Notes: generated by a model from the sequence alone, not told the origin. Numbered from the stretch's first letter, positions 45,503 through 54,661 are shown. The stretch is 64,000 nt of DNA from JAXMCK01 sp046349395 (GCA_046349395.1 JAXMCK010000006.1:558001-622000); one strand, 5' to 3'. A program made the numbers and translations.

Positions 45503-46614
45503 CAGTTCATCCGCCGCATGCCGCGGCTCGCGACCGCCAAGAGGGCCGTGACGAACACGACGATGATGATGAAATAGAACTGCGCCAGCATCGTGCCGTA
45601 GCCGACGTTCGAGCGGTCGCGATACTCGCGGTAGATGAAGCTCGACACGGTGTCCGTCGCCCCGCCGGGCCCGCCCGAGGTGGTCGTGATGACGATGTCG
45701 GCGAGCTTCAGGACGAAGATGATCCGGAGCACGATCGCCGTGATGCTGACCGGCAGCATCAGCGGAAAGGTCATGTGCCGGAAGGTCTGCCAGCCGTTCG
45801 CCCCGTCGATCTTCGCCGATTCGAACACTTCCTTCGGCAGCGCCTGCAGGCCCGCCAGGAGCAGGATCATCATGAAGGGGATCGAGACCCAGGCATCGAG
45901 CGCCATGATGCTGATGCGTGCGGTCCAGGGGGCGGCGAAGAAGGCGGGGCTGCTCCAGCCGAGTTCACGCGCCAGGGTGGCCGCCGGGCCGAAGCGGTAC
46001 TCCATGATCGACTTGCCGATCATCCAGCTCACCGCCACCGGGCTCAGCATGAACGGCAGCAGGAAGGCGACCCGGAAGAACCGCCGGCCGCGGATCTCGG
46101 CATTCAGCAGCAGGGCCAGGCCGAACGCGATGGCGAACTGCACCAGCACGGCCAGAGTGTAAAAGACCATGTTGCGCAGCGCGTTCCAGAAGTACGCGTC
46201 GGCGAACAGCGCATGCAGGTTCGCCATGCCGTTGAACTGCCGGCCGGTGAACGAGCTGAGGTTCCAGTCGGTAAAGGCGATGTAGAAGCCGAAGAGGGTC
46301 GGGAAGACGACCATCGATACGGTGAACAGCACGGCCGGCAGCACGAACAGCGCCCGGTGCCCGTGCTCGCCCCGCGCCAGGACGAGACCCACCCCGAGAG
46401 CCACCGCCCAGCCGAGATAGACGAGCAGCACCGGCTGCCAGGTCTCGAACCCGACGCCGATCACCTCGGCCTTGTAGAGGATCTGGAGCAGCACGACGGC
46501 GGCGAGGATCGCCGTCGCCACCTGGATCAGCAGGCGGCCAGCACGCTTTCGCTCCGGCGACAGATGGTCGAACGTCGCCGCGATCTCGTGCCCCGGCGCT
46601 ACGGATGCCTGCAC
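45502..46614 (-). CDS. Sugar-type ABC transporter permease (MalF-like)
   Basis: 370 residues with about eight hydrophobic segments; the N-terminal ~110 residues (two or three extra helices) precede the standard MalF core (PTLFGFYIAFTDWNLSSF). The EAA loop is ESAKIDGANGWQTFRHMTFPLMLPV. It pairs with the MalG-like subunit. It lies 85 bp after the binding-protein gene. Confidence 0.93.
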   Translation of the reverse strand: MQASVAPGHEIAATFDHLSPERKRAGRLLIQVATAILAAVVLLQILYKAEVIGVGFETWQPVLLVYLGWAVALGVGLVLARGEHGHRALFVLPAVLFTVSMVVFPTLFGFYIAFTDWNLSSFTGRQFNGMANLHALFADAYFWNALRNMVFYTLAVLVQFAIAFGLALLLNAEIRGRRFFRVAFLLPFMLSPVAVSWMIGKSIMEYRFGPAATLARELGWSSPAFFAAPWTARISIMALDAWVSIPFMMILLLAGLQALPKEVFESAKIDGANGWQTFRHMTFPLMLPVSITAIVLRIIFVLKLADIVITTTSGGPGGATDTVSSFIYREYRDRSNVGYGTMLAQFYFIIIVVFVTALLAVASRGMRRMN

Positions 46615-46699
46615 GCCAACTCCATCCGCCGTTGCCTGCCGCCGTCGATCGGGAACCCGGACGCCTCCCGGTGAACGGGAGCCGTCCGGGTGCCAGCCG

Positions 46700-48385
46700 T
46701 CAGAGGCCGAGCGAGGCCTTGTAGAGCTCGATCTGCTTCTCGCGGCCGATCTGGTCCGTGATCTTCTCCCAGGCGGCGGCGATGTTGTTGGCCCCCGTCT
46801 GCGCGTCGGACCCGCCGGCCCAGATCTTGGCCAGCTCGTCCTCGGCGACGCTGTAATACTGGAAGATGCCGGGGATGCGCGGCTCGATCGCGGCGTTGGG
46901 GTGGTTGTAGCTGTCGGACTCGGAGTTCAGGTACGAGGTGATGAACGCCTCGTCATAGCCCGCCGCCACCCACTCCGGGATGTTGAAGTGGCTCTTCCGG
47001 TAGGGCTGGAAGCCCGACGGATAGGCCGCCGTCCAGAGCGAGAGGTCCTTGCCGCCGATGTGTGCGGCGGCACTCCAGGCGGCCTTCTGCTTCTTCGGAT
47101 CGCTGTCGACCCGCGCCATCACGTACACGCCCCAGCCCAGATAGGCCATGTTGGGCGCATAGTTCGGCCCGCTCGGGAGCTTGTCCCAGGCGCCGGTCTT
47201 CGCGTTGTAGACGTCGTCCGAGCCCGGCAGGATCGAGAAGCCGCAGACGTCGCCGATCACGGAGGCGTCGTTCGTCTTCGCGTTCGAGCCGACATCGCCC
47301 CACCAGGACACCATCGAGCCGGTGCCGGCCAGGAACTGCTGGAAGCCCGTCGTGTTCGGGTCGGCGTTCAGCTGGTCGGCCGGCTCGAAGGGCAGGGCCT
47401 CGATCACGTCCTGGATCGCGCGCACCCAGGCCGGGTTGTTGATCCGCGGCTTCATCGTCTCGGGATCGAACAGCCACGCCTTGTCGTCGGGATGCTTGGC
47501 ATAGGCGCTGGCGCGGCTGCCGAGGAAGTAGAAGCCGAACCCGCCCCAGGGCTTCGGCGCGTCGAGATAGCCGTACGCGTCTTGCCCGCCGACCTGCTTG
47601 CCCTTGAGGAACTTCGTCACCGCCTGGACCTGCTGCCAGGTCTTGGGCACGCCCCACTCGGTGGTGTTCCCGGCCTCCTTCCACGCCGCGGCGAGATCGG
47701 GATCGGAGAAGACGTCGGTGCGGTAGTTGAAGGTGTGGCAGTCGCCGTCGATCGAGATGCGGTAGGTCTTGCCGTTCCAGGTCCCGACCGGGGCCTTCAG
47801 GTAATCGACATAGTCGTCCATGTCGATCTGGGCCTTGACCCAGTCCGGCATCTCGGATGCCAGGCCCTTGCCGCAGACGTCGCCTTCGAAGGGTGCTCCC
47901 ATCTCGACGATGTCGAAGTCGACCGTCCCCGTCGCGATCGCCTGCTGCAGCCGAGGATTGTAGTCGGCCTGGGCGAGGTCGATCCAGGTGATCTTGGCAC
48001 CCGTGTAATCCTCCCACGGCTTCAGGAAGCCGCGGAACAGGAGATTGTGCAGGTTCTGGTTGTTGAGCCCCATGAAGCTCAGCTCGACACCCGCGAACTC
48101 GCCCTGCTGCACGTTCTGCTTCGTGGGACCCAGCGTCAGCTCGCCGACCTTCTGCCAGTCCGCATCCGTGGGCGAGCCCTTGCCCACGCCCGGTATCTGC
48201 AGGATCTCCTTGCGCAGGTCGCTCTGGGCAAGAGCCCGGCCCGGCAGCACCGAGGCGCCCGCACCAGCGAGGGCTGCCAGCACACCCGCACCGGCGGTTC
48301 CCTTGAGCACGCGGCGGCGGCTCGCCTGCATCGCGAGGAAAAGCTCATAGCGTTCCGGGGTCACGACGAAGCCTCCACGTTTCAT
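46700..48385 (-). CDS. Family 1 extracellular solute-binding protein (Tat-exported)
   Basis: 561 residues, large for the family. The N-terminus carries a Tat signal (SRRRVLKGTAGAGVLAALAGAGASVLPGRALAQ). The mature region has the sugar-binding pattern: VELSFMGLNNQN, LKPWEDYTGAKITWID, DFDIVEMGAPF and GKTYRISIDGDCHTFNYRTDVF. Several Trp and Tyr residues suit a carbohydrate or polyol ligand. It heads the operon SBP-MalF-MalG; the ATPase must come from elsewhere. Confidence 0.92.
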   Translation of the reverse strand: MKRGGFVVTPERYELFLAMQASRRRVLKGTAGAGVLAALAGAGASVLPGRALAQSDLRKEILQIPGVGKGSPTDADWQKVGELTLGPTKQNVQQGEFAGVELSFMGLNNQNLHNLLFRGFLKPWEDYTGAKITWIDLAQADYNPRLQQAIATGTVDFDIVEMGAPFEGDVCGKGLASEMPDWVKAQIDMDDYVDYLKAPVGTWNGKTYRISIDGDCHTFNYRTDVFSDPDLAAAWKEAGNTTEWGVPKTWQQVQAVTKFLKGKQVGGQDAYGYLDAPKPWGGFGFYFLGSRASAYAKHPDDKAWLFDPETMKPRINNPAWVRAIQDVIEALPFEPADQLNADPNTTGFQQFLAGTGSMVSWWGDVGSNAKTNDASVIGDVCGFSILPGSDDVYNAKTGAWDKLPSGPNYAPNMAYLGWGVYVMARVDSDPKKQKAAWSAAAHIGGKDLSLWTAAYPSGFQPYRKSHFNIPEWVAAGYDEAFITSYLNSESDSYNHPNAAIEPRIPGIFQYYSVAEDELAKIWAGGSDAQTGANNIAAAWEKITDQIGREKQIELYKASLGL

Positions 48386-48694
48386 GTTCTAGGGGTCGAT
48401 CCCACGCCTCGGGTCGCCCGCCTCCACCGATGGCCGGGGCGCCGATCGCGCGCCCATGGCGTCGCAGCAACACTGCCCCGGTACGCCGCGCCCGGTCAAT
48501 CGGGGCGCCGCCACGACGCCTTTCTGCGGCTCCGCGGACCCTGGAACGCACACCGGTTCCGGGTCGGATCCCGCCGCTCCTCTACGGCCGGACGACACCC
48601 GGGGGTGTCGGTCCGTCCCAGCCGCCCGTAGCGCCCGCCGGTTTAGTTCAATTCATCCTCATATACTTGTTTTCGATCATAGCATGAGGTCGTC
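48386..48694. other. 309-bp intergenic region between sugar SBP and first propeller gene
   Basis: Holds the divergent 5' regions of the two genes. A hairpin CGACACCC/GGGTGTCG spans 48593-48610. From about 48,626 the sequence is duplicated before the second propeller gene (with TCATCCTCAT and GTTTTCGATCATAGCATGAGGTC kept). No clear -35/-10 pair was found and no further gene. Confidence 0.6.
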
Positions 48695-49996
48695 ATGTCA
48701 GGGTCGTTACGCAGGGCAATCCTGCTCGCCTCGGTCGCAGCGTGTGCTGCCGGCTTGAGCGCGTCGTCCTTTGCGAAAGACGTCACGTTGCGCATGAGCG
48801 TGGGCCCCTTCAATGTCGAAGGGAACGGCAACAGCCTCGGCTGCTGCACCGGCATCTCCGGCGACGGCCGCTACCTGGCCTTCACCTCGACGGCCACCAA
48901 TCTGGTCCCGAATGGCATCACCGGCGTGTTCGTCCGCGACCGGGCGACCGGCCTGACGAAGAACGTCAGTCTCGGCATCGACGGCACGAGCCCGAACGGG
49001 GCGACCGAGATCGCCGCGATGTCGGTGGACGGCCGCTTCATCGTCTTCATGTCCCAGGCGAGCAACCTCGTCCGCGGCGACACCAACAAGGACTGGGACG
49101 TCTTCATCACCGACCGCAAGACCGGCCTCATCCGCCGGGTCAGCGTCGGCGGCCGCGGCGTCCAGGCGAAAGGCTCCAGTGTCGGCCATGCCGTCTCGGC
49201 CGACGGCAGCCTCGTCGGGTTCTCGTCCAGTGCCGCCAATCTGGTCGAGGGCGACACCAACGGGGTCACCGACGTCTTCCTGCGCGACCTGAAGAACATC
49301 ACGACGGAACGGCTCAGCGTCAGCACCGCCGGCGTCCAGGGCAATGGCTGGAGCCTGGAGCCCTCGATGACCCATGGCGGCCATTATGTTGCCTTTGCCT
49401 CGTTCTCGTCGAACCTGGTTCCGGGCGACACCAACGGCAAAGCCGACATCTTCCTCCGCGACCGGGCGAACGGCACCACCGAGCGCCTCAGCCTCGGCCC
49501 GTCCGGCCGACAGGGCAACGGCGACAGCTTCGGGCCCGTCATCTCCGCCGATGGCCGTTTCGTCGCCTTCCGCTCGAATGCGAGCAATCTCGTGCCGGGC
49601 GACACGAACGGTACATCTGACATCTTCCTGCGCGACCGGCAGACGGGCACCACGACACGGGTCAGCGTCGCCACGAGTGGCGCTCAGGGCAACGGTGCCA
49701 GCGCCTTGCCGGCGATCACGCCGGACGGACGTTTCGTGGCGTTCACCTCGGAGGCGTCCAACCTCGTGCCGGGCGACGGGAACGGCGTCGCCGACATCTT
49801 CCTGCGCGACCTGAAGAACGGCACGACGGTCCGCCTCAGCGTCTCGACTGGCGGTGTCGAGGGCGATCAGGCGAGCGTCGCACCCGCCCTTTCGGCCGAC
49901 GGCAGGTCGGTGATGTTCTCGTCCGAAGCCGACAACCTCGTCCCGGGTGACAGGAACAAGGCCTTGGACGTCTTCCTCCGGATCCTCGCACCCTAG
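48695..49996 (+). CDS. Secreted seven-bladed beta-propeller protein (PD40/TolB-like), copy 1
   Basis: 433 residues with a signal peptide (LRRAILLASVAACAAGLSASSFA-K). Seven repeats of about 53-60 residues follow, each with SADGRFVAF-type and ASNLVPGD-type segments ending VFLRD, then a TGTT-R-VS strand. Blades 2-7 contain a D-x-N-[GK]-x-x-D loop (such as GDTNGKADIF) that looks calcium-binding; blade 1 lacks it. No catalytic residues were recognised. PD40-type exported propellers often bind peptides or surface partners. The neighbouring gene is a direct paralogue. Confidence 0.85.
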   Translation: MSGSLRRAILLASVAACAAGLSASSFAKDVTLRMSVGPFNVEGNGNSLGCCTGISGDGRYLAFTSTATNLVPNGITGVFVRDRATGLTKNVSLGIDGTSPNGATEIAAMSVDGRFIVFMSQASNLVRGDTNKDWDVFITDRKTGLIRRVSVGGRGVQAKGSSVGHAVSADGSLVGFSSSAANLVEGDTNGVTDVFLRDLKNITTERLSVSTAGVQGNGWSLEPSMTHGGHYVAFASFSSNLVPGDTNGKADIFLRDRANGTTERLSLGPSGRQGNGDSFGPVISADGRFVAFRSNASNLVPGDTNGTSDIFLRDRQTGTTTRVSVATSGAQGNGASALPAITPDGRFVAFTSEASNLVPGDGNGVADIFLRDLKNGTTVRLSVSTGGVEGDQASVAPALSADGRSVMFSSEADNLVPGDRNKALDVFLRILAP

Positions 49997-50145
49997 ACCT
50001 TCTGCCGACCCCCGGTTGCCGCCCACGGCGATGCTGAGGCGCCGCGGCACCCGGGGAGGCCGGATGCTGCGCGTGGCCGTAGCGCGCGCAGGCTTGGCTG
50101 AACTCATCCTCATCTATCCGTTTTCGATCATAGCATGAGGTCATC

Positions 50146-51447
50146 ATGTCAGGATCGCTACGCAGGGCATTCCTGCTCGCCTCGGTCGCGGCGCTTGCCG
50201 CCGGCACGAGCGCATCGTCATCGGCGAAGGACATCACGCGACGCATGAGCGTCGGCCCCTTCGGCGTCGAGGCCGATGCCGCCAGCCTCGGTTGCTGCAA
50301 CGGCATCTCGGGCGACGGCCGCTATCTCGCCTTCACGTCCACGGCTACGAACCTCGTGCCCAACGGCGCCACGGGCGTCTTCGTGCGCGATCGCATGTCG
50401 GGGATGACGAAGAACGTCAGTCTCGGCATCGACGGCAAGAGCCCCGACGGCCCGACCCAGGGTGCTTCGATCTCCGTGGACGGCCGCTTCGTCCTGTTCA
50501 GCTCGGCCGCCGACAATCTCGCCCGTGGCGACACCAACAAGACCTGGGACGTCTTCATCACCGACCGGAAGACCGGGCTCCTTCGCCGGGTCAGCGTCGG
50601 CAACCGGGGGGCCCAGGCGAAAGGCTCCAGTATCGGGTTCGCCCTCACGGCCGACGGCGGCATGGCCGCCTTCTGGTCCGACGCGCCCAATCTCGTGCCC
50701 GGGGACACCAACGGCGAGAACGACGTCTTCCTGCGCGACCTGAAGAACGTCACCACCGAGCGCATCAGCGTCAGCACCTCGGGCGAGCAGGGCAACGGCT
50801 TGAGCTACTGGCCCGCTATCTCCCACGGCGGAGACGTCGTCGCCTACGCCTCCTCGGCCACGAACCTGGTGGCGAACGACACCAATCGCGCCGCCGACAT
50901 CTTCGTCCGCGACCGGAAGGCCGGCACGACCGAGCGCGTCAGCCTCGGCCCGAACGGCATCCAGGGGAACGGCGACAGCCTCGATCCGCAGATCTCGGCC
51001 GACGGGCGCTTCGTCGCCTTTCGCTCGATCGCGAGCAACCTCGTGCCGGGCGACACCAATGGCACCTGGGACGTCTTCGTGCGCGACCGCAAGGCCGGTA
51101 CCACCGTGCGGGTCAGCGTCGGGTCGAAAGGCGAGCAGGGTAACGGCTTCAGCGCCATGGCGGCGATTACGCCCGATGGCCGCTTCGTCGCCTTCGGCTC
51201 GGAGGCGTCGAACCTCGTCCCGAACGATCGCAACCGCTGGGCCGACACGTTCCTGCATGACATGAAGACAGGCGCCACGATCCGCACCAGCATCTCGGCG
51301 TCGGGCGAGGAGGGGGACAATGACAGCGTCCTGGCGTCCCTCTCGGCGGACGGTCGTCTCGTGATGTTCACGTCCCTCGCCGACAACATGGTGCCGGGCG
51401 ACCGCAACGGAGAGGCCGACGTCTTTCTCCGGATCCTTCGGCCCTGA
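50146..51447 (+). CDS. Secreted seven-bladed beta-propeller protein (PD40/TolB-like), copy 2
   Basis: 433 residues, same length and blade count as the upstream paralogue, with signal peptide LRRAFLLASVAALAAGTSASSSA-K. Blades 2-7 keep D-x-N/D-R-N loops (GDTNGENDVF, NDTNRAADIF, GDTNGTWDVF); blade 1 again lacks it. Differences cluster on predicted blade surfaces (for example blade 4, NGLSYWPAISHGGDVVAY), so the copies may bind different partners. The start is fixed by conserved spacing from the leader. A long inverted repeat follows the stop. Confidence 0.85.
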   Translation: MSGSLRRAFLLASVAALAAGTSASSSAKDITRRMSVGPFGVEADAASLGCCNGISGDGRYLAFTSTATNLVPNGATGVFVRDRMSGMTKNVSLGIDGKSPDGPTQGASISVDGRFVLFSSAADNLARGDTNKTWDVFITDRKTGLLRRVSVGNRGAQAKGSSIGFALTADGGMAAFWSDAPNLVPGDTNGENDVFLRDLKNVTTERISVSTSGEQGNGLSYWPAISHGGDVVAYASSATNLVANDTNRAADIFVRDRKAGTTERVSLGPNGIQGNGDSLDPQISADGRFVAFRSIASNLVPGDTNGTWDVFVRDRKAGTTVRVSVGSKGEQGNGFSAMAAITPDGRFVAFGSEASNLVPNDRNRWADTFLHDMKTGATIRTSISASGEEGDNDSVLASLSADGRLVMFTSLADNMVPGDRNGEADVFLRILRP

Positions 51448-51460
51448 CCCGCGGCGTTAC

Positions 51461-51509
51461 GTGGCCGGAGTTTAATTCGCGCAAAATGCTTGCGGATCGC
51501 TCCGGCCAC
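51461..51509 (+). repeat. 10-bp perfect inverted repeat with 29-base loop
   Basis: GTGGCCGGAG and CTCCGGCCAC flank an AT-richer loop that itself contains a short CGC...GCG pairing. It starts 14 bases after the second propeller stop. Could be a terminator, mRNA stabiliser or protein-binding site. Confidence 0.55.
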
Positions 51510-51752
51510 TACCAAATAGATAATGGTAACGACAACAACAGGAGCTCGGAAGGGACGGCAAACTAACTGATCTACCAGTTGTCTACATACCGAGCCGCCC
51601 CGAGCAGAGGCAGGCTCGACTTGAAGACCAAACGGCGGCATTTGTCGCCGACCCAGTGATCGGGCCGCCGGCCCGACGCCGCGAAGCTCCTGATGCTTCG
51701 CATCTAGTTGTTCTAGCGACAGGCGGGTGGCTCACCAGGAGCCAGAACCGCA

Positions 51753-51785
51753 AAAGGGCCCCGGCTTCTAAGGCCGAGGCCCTTT
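51753..51785 (-). terminator. Intrinsic terminator of the polyamine-type SBP gene
   Basis: AAAGGGCC-CCGGC pairs with GCCGAGGCCCTTT (one mismatch, one bulge). Read on the minus strand the stem runs into TTTTGCGG, so it fits a Rho-independent terminator about 100 bp past the stop at 51885. A second small palindrome GCTTCGGGCCGAAGC (51,790-51,804) lies between. Confidence 0.7.
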
Positions 51786-51884
51786 CGCTGCTTCGGGCCG
51801 AAGCACGGGACCTCCGAGGTTCATCTCCTCGTTGTCGGTCCCCCCGGAAGCGACGTGAAGCCGATGGCGATCCGAGCCTGACGC

Positions 51885-52922
51885 TCAGGTCGCCGCCTTC
51901 ACCTCGTTCCAGATCTTCACGCGACGGTCGATGTTCTCCGGCGTCTGCAGCCAGATCAGCTTGTCACCGTAGGTGACGCCGTTGCGCTTGTTCGCATCCT
52001 CGTTGGTGGTGTTGCCGTATTTCAGCTTGTCCGAGAGGTAGGCGCCGACCGTGGGATCGAGGCAGGCGTTGATCCAGGCGTTCGCCAGCGCCACGTCCTG
52101 GGCACCCTTGCTGATCGTCCAGCAGTCCAGCCAGCCGATGGCCCCCTCCTTGGGGATCGTCATCGCCGCCTTCACACCCTTGTCGCGCAGGGCCGGCACC
52201 TGCGGCTCGCCCATCGAGTACATCAGCTTGACGTTGGATTCGGCGAAGATCCGCACGCCGTCCTCGAACCCGGCATAGTAGGTGAGCAGCAGCTGCTTCT
52301 GCTCGATCAGCTTCTGCTTGATCTGGTCGAACTCGGCATCCGTCAGGTTGAACGGGTCCTTGGCACCCACGACGATGGCGGCCAGCGTGGTGCAGTTGTT
52401 GGCGTCGTCCTGCGAGATCATCTGCTGGGCGTATTGCGGATCCCACATCACCTCCCAGCTTTTGGGTGCGGTGGGGAACGCCTCCTCGCTGTAGACGAGC
52501 GGCAGCGACCCCCAGGCGAAGGGAATGCCGTACTGCTTGTCACCACGCCGGATCGGGTCGACGTTGGTGAAGGCCTGGGCGATGTTGGCGGTGTTCGCGA
52601 TGTCGCCGACCGTGATCGGCTGCAGCAGGTCGGCGTTGATGTAGCGGGCGAACGCCGAGGTATCGAAGCTGACGACGTCGTAGTCGGCACCCTTGGAGCC
52701 GACCATGCGGGCGAACATCTCGTCCGCCGAGCCGACATAGCTGATGGCGCACTTCACACCCTGGGCGGCCTCGAACGGCTCGACCCACGCCTTCTCGGCA
52801 TAGCCCTCCCAGGCGAGAATGCGGAGTTCGCTCGCCTTCGCCGCGGCGGGCCGGATGATGGTCGGAGCCACCAGGGCGGCCACACCGCTGGCCACCACCG
52901 CTCGACGTGTGAGACGCGCCAT
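51885..52922 (-). CDS. Polyamine/PotD-type extracellular solute-binding protein, orphan
   Basis: 345 residues from the ATG at 52922, which has GGAGGA 5-6 bases upstream; longer in-frame starts run into the promoter. Signal: Tat-like LTRRAVVASGVAALVAPTIIRPAAA. The mature part has the PotD/PotF pattern (ELRILAWEGYAEKAWVEPFEAAQGVK, YGIPFAWGSLPLVYSEEAF, LANAWINACLDP). It likely binds a polyamine, choline-like or small amine ligand. No permease or ATPase is beside it. It is divergent from a GMC dehydrogenase gene with a palindromic operator between. Confidence 0.88.
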   Translation of the reverse strand: MARLTRRAVVASGVAALVAPTIIRPAAAKASELRILAWEGYAEKAWVEPFEAAQGVKCAISYVGSADEMFARMVGSKGADYDVVSFDTSAFARYINADLLQPITVGDIANTANIAQAFTNVDPIRRGDKQYGIPFAWGSLPLVYSEEAFPTAPKSWEVMWDPQYAQQMISQDDANNCTTLAAIVVGAKDPFNLTDAEFDQIKQKLIEQKQLLLTYYAGFEDGVRIFAESNVKLMYSMGEPQVPALRDKGVKAAMTIPKEGAIGWLDCWTISKGAQDVALANAWINACLDPTVGAYLSDKLKYGNTTNEDANKRNGVTYGDKLIWLQTPENIDRRVKIWNEVKAAT

Positions 52923-52966
52923 CGGATCCTCCGACAGGGCCCGGAGAGACGCTTCCGCTCTCCCTC

Positions 52967-52996
52967 TTGAGGAGCGATTCTGCATACTTGTATACA
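52967..52996 (+). promoter_or_regulatory. Promoter with GntR-type operator before the GMC dehydrogenase
   Basis: TTGAGG and TATACA are 18 bases apart and form a plausible sigma-70 promoter. The -10 lies inside TTGTATACA (52,988-52,996), with the perfect 8-bp palindrome TGTATACA, the kind of site bound by FadR/FCD-type GntR regulators. A matching TTGTAGACA sits before the SDR gene at 55,342. The adjacent GntR gene is the obvious regulator. Confidence 0.55.
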
Positions 52997-53032
52997 GAAG
53001 ACAAGCTGCAAGCACACCAGGAGCCGCTCTAC

Positions 53033-54661
53033 GTGTCCTCCCTCGCCGAGTACGACTACGTCATCGTGGGTGCCGGCTCCGCCGGGTGTGTCGTCGCCAA
53101 TCGCCTCTCGGCCGATCCGGCTACGCGCGTGTTGCTGCTGGAAGCCGGGCCGAAGGATGCCGACTGGCGGATCCAGATGCCCTCGGCCATGGCCTATCCG
53201 CTGCAGGGTACGCGCTACAACTGGGCCTTCACGACCGAGCCCGAGCCCTTCCTCGACGGCCGCCGCATCGCCCACCCGCGCGGCCGGGTGCTGGGCGGCT
53301 CCTCCTCGGTCAACGGCATGTGCTACGTCCGCGGCCACGCCCGCGACTTCGACGTCTGGGCGCAGTCGGGCTGCCGCGGCTGGAGCTACGACGAGGTCCT
53401 GCCTTATTTCCGCCGGGCGGAGACCCACAGCGGGCCCATCGACACCTATCATGGCGGCAACGGGCCATTGCACATCACCCTCGGCGAGGCCTCGCACCCC
53501 TTGTGCCGCGCCTTCGTGGAGGCCGGCGTGCAGGCGGGCTACCCACGCACCCCGGACATCAATGGCGCGCAGCAGGAAGGCTTCGGTGCCGTCGACCGCA
53601 CCACCCGCGACGGCCGCCGCTGGAGCACGGCCAACGCCTATCTCCACCCCGTCCGCCACCGCCGCAACCTCGAGGTCGAGACGGGCTCGCTCGTCACCCG
53701 CATCCTGGTCGAGGGCGGCCGCGCCGTCGGCGTCGAGCTACGCCAGCTCGCCACCGCCCGGACCGTGCGCGCCGCGCGCGATGTGATCCTGTGCGGCGGC
53801 ACCTTCAACTCGCCGCATCTCCTGCTGCTGTCCGGCATCGGCCCGGCCGACGACCTGCGCAAGCTGGGGGTCCATGTCGCCCACGACCTGCCGGGTGTCG
53901 GCGCCAACCTGCACGATCACCCCGACATCATCGTCAAGCAGACCTGCACCAAGCCCGTCTCGCTCTTCCAGCAGCTGACACCGCTCTCGAAGTTGCGCAT
54001 CGCGCTCCGCTGGTTCGCCTTCCGCGACGGTCCGGGTGCCACCAACCACTACGACACCGGCGCCTTCATCCGCTCTGGCGAGGGTGTGGAGCACCCCGAT
54101 CTGATGCTCTCCTTCCTGGCGCTGGCGATCGATTCCGAGTCGATCCAGAGCATCAACACCTACCCGCACGACGGCTTCCAGACCCACGCCGACCTGCTGC
54201 GCCCGACGAGCCGCGGCCGCCTCTGGCTGTCGAACCCCCATCCCACCGTGCCGCCGCGCTTCGTCTTCAACTACCTGGAGACCCAGCACGACCGCGACGC
54301 CCTGCGCAACGCGGTGAAGCTGATCCGCGAGATCCACGCGCAGCCGGCACTCGCCCCCTACCGCGGTCCCGAGCTCGCCCCGGGCGAGTCCGTCCGCAGC
54401 GACGCCGAGATCGACGCCTGGATCCGCCGCACGGTCGAGACCGGCTACCACCCGGTCGGCACCTGCAAGATGGGGCCTGAGACCGACCGCACCGCCGTCG
54501 TCGATCCCGACTGTCGCGCGCACGGTCTGGCCGGCCTCCGTGTCGTGGATGCCTCGGTCATGCCGCGCGTCGTCAGCGGCAACACCAACGCCGCCACGAT
54601 CATGATCGCCGAGAAGGCCTCGGACGCGATCCGCGGCGTCAGCCTCGCCGCCGCCGCCTGA
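53033..54661 (+). CDS. GMC-family FAD oxidoreductase (choline dehydrogenase-like)
   Basis: 542 residues from the GTG at 53033, preceded by AGGAG; an upstream TTG would place the start on the promoter. FAD-binding YVIVGAGSAGCVVANRL, GMC signature 1 (GRVLGGSSSVNGMCYVRG), signature 2 (GGTFNSPHLLLLSGIG), catalytic His of GYHPVGTCKMG and NTNAATIMIAEKASD are all intact. It oxidises an alcohol such as choline or a polyol. The divergent SBP gene, the GntR gene and the SDR gene suggest a local catabolic unit. Its 3' end overlaps the convergent GntR gene by 23 bp. Confidence 0.93.
   Translation: MSSLAEYDYVIVGAGSAGCVVANRLSADPATRVLLLEAGPKDADWRIQMPSAMAYPLQGTRYNWAFTTEPEPFLDGRRIAHPRGRVLGGSSSVNGMCYVRGHARDFDVWAQSGCRGWSYDEVLPYFRRAETHSGPIDTYHGGNGPLHITLGEASHPLCRAFVEAGVQAGYPRTPDINGAQQEGFGAVDRTTRDGRRWSTANAYLHPVRHRRNLEVETGSLVTRILVEGGRAVGVELRQLATARTVRAARDVILCGGTFNSPHLLLLSGIGPADDLRKLGVHVAHDLPGVGANLHDHPDIIVKQTCTKPVSLFQQLTPLSKLRIALRWFAFRDGPGATNHYDTGAFIRSGEGVEHPDLMLSFLALAIDSESIQSINTYPHDGFQTHADLLRPTSRGRLWLSNPHPTVPPRFVFNYLETQHDRDALRNAVKLIREIHAQPALAPYRGPELAPGESVRSDAEIDAWIRRTVETGYHPVGTCKMGPETDRTAVVDPDCRAHGLAGLRVVDASVMPRVVSGNTNAATIMIAEKASDAIRGVSLAAAA

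Larger units (their letters stand above)
48626..51447 (+). repeat. Tandem duplication of propeller gene plus its leader (period 1,451 bp)
   Basis: Start codons, stop codons and the conserved leader of the two 433-residue propeller genes are all displaced by exactly 1,451 bp. Copies therefore have no net length change, while the bases have diverged substantially. The duplicated unit begins near CCGTAGCGC at 48,627 and 50,078. The leader segment is better conserved than the rest of the spacer, which suggests it is functional. Confidence 0.85.
51448..51884. other. 437-bp intergenic region with inverted repeats
   Basis: Contains a 10-bp inverted repeat near the propeller gene, an AT-richer stretch (51,510-51,560) and a terminator serving the binding-protein gene on the other strand. 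A hydrophobic minus-strand reading frame runs through part of it, but it continues antisense into the propeller gene and has no support. No gene identified. Confidence 0.55.

Noticed and set aside
48695..51447. Repetitive DNA considered as a CRISPR or satellite array
   Set aside because: The repeats are in-frame protein blades with diverged bases, not identical repeats with unique spacers.
50844..51641. Minus-strand frame with a hydrophobic N-terminal piece
   Set aside because: Most of it is antisense to the second propeller gene and no start site or family supports it.
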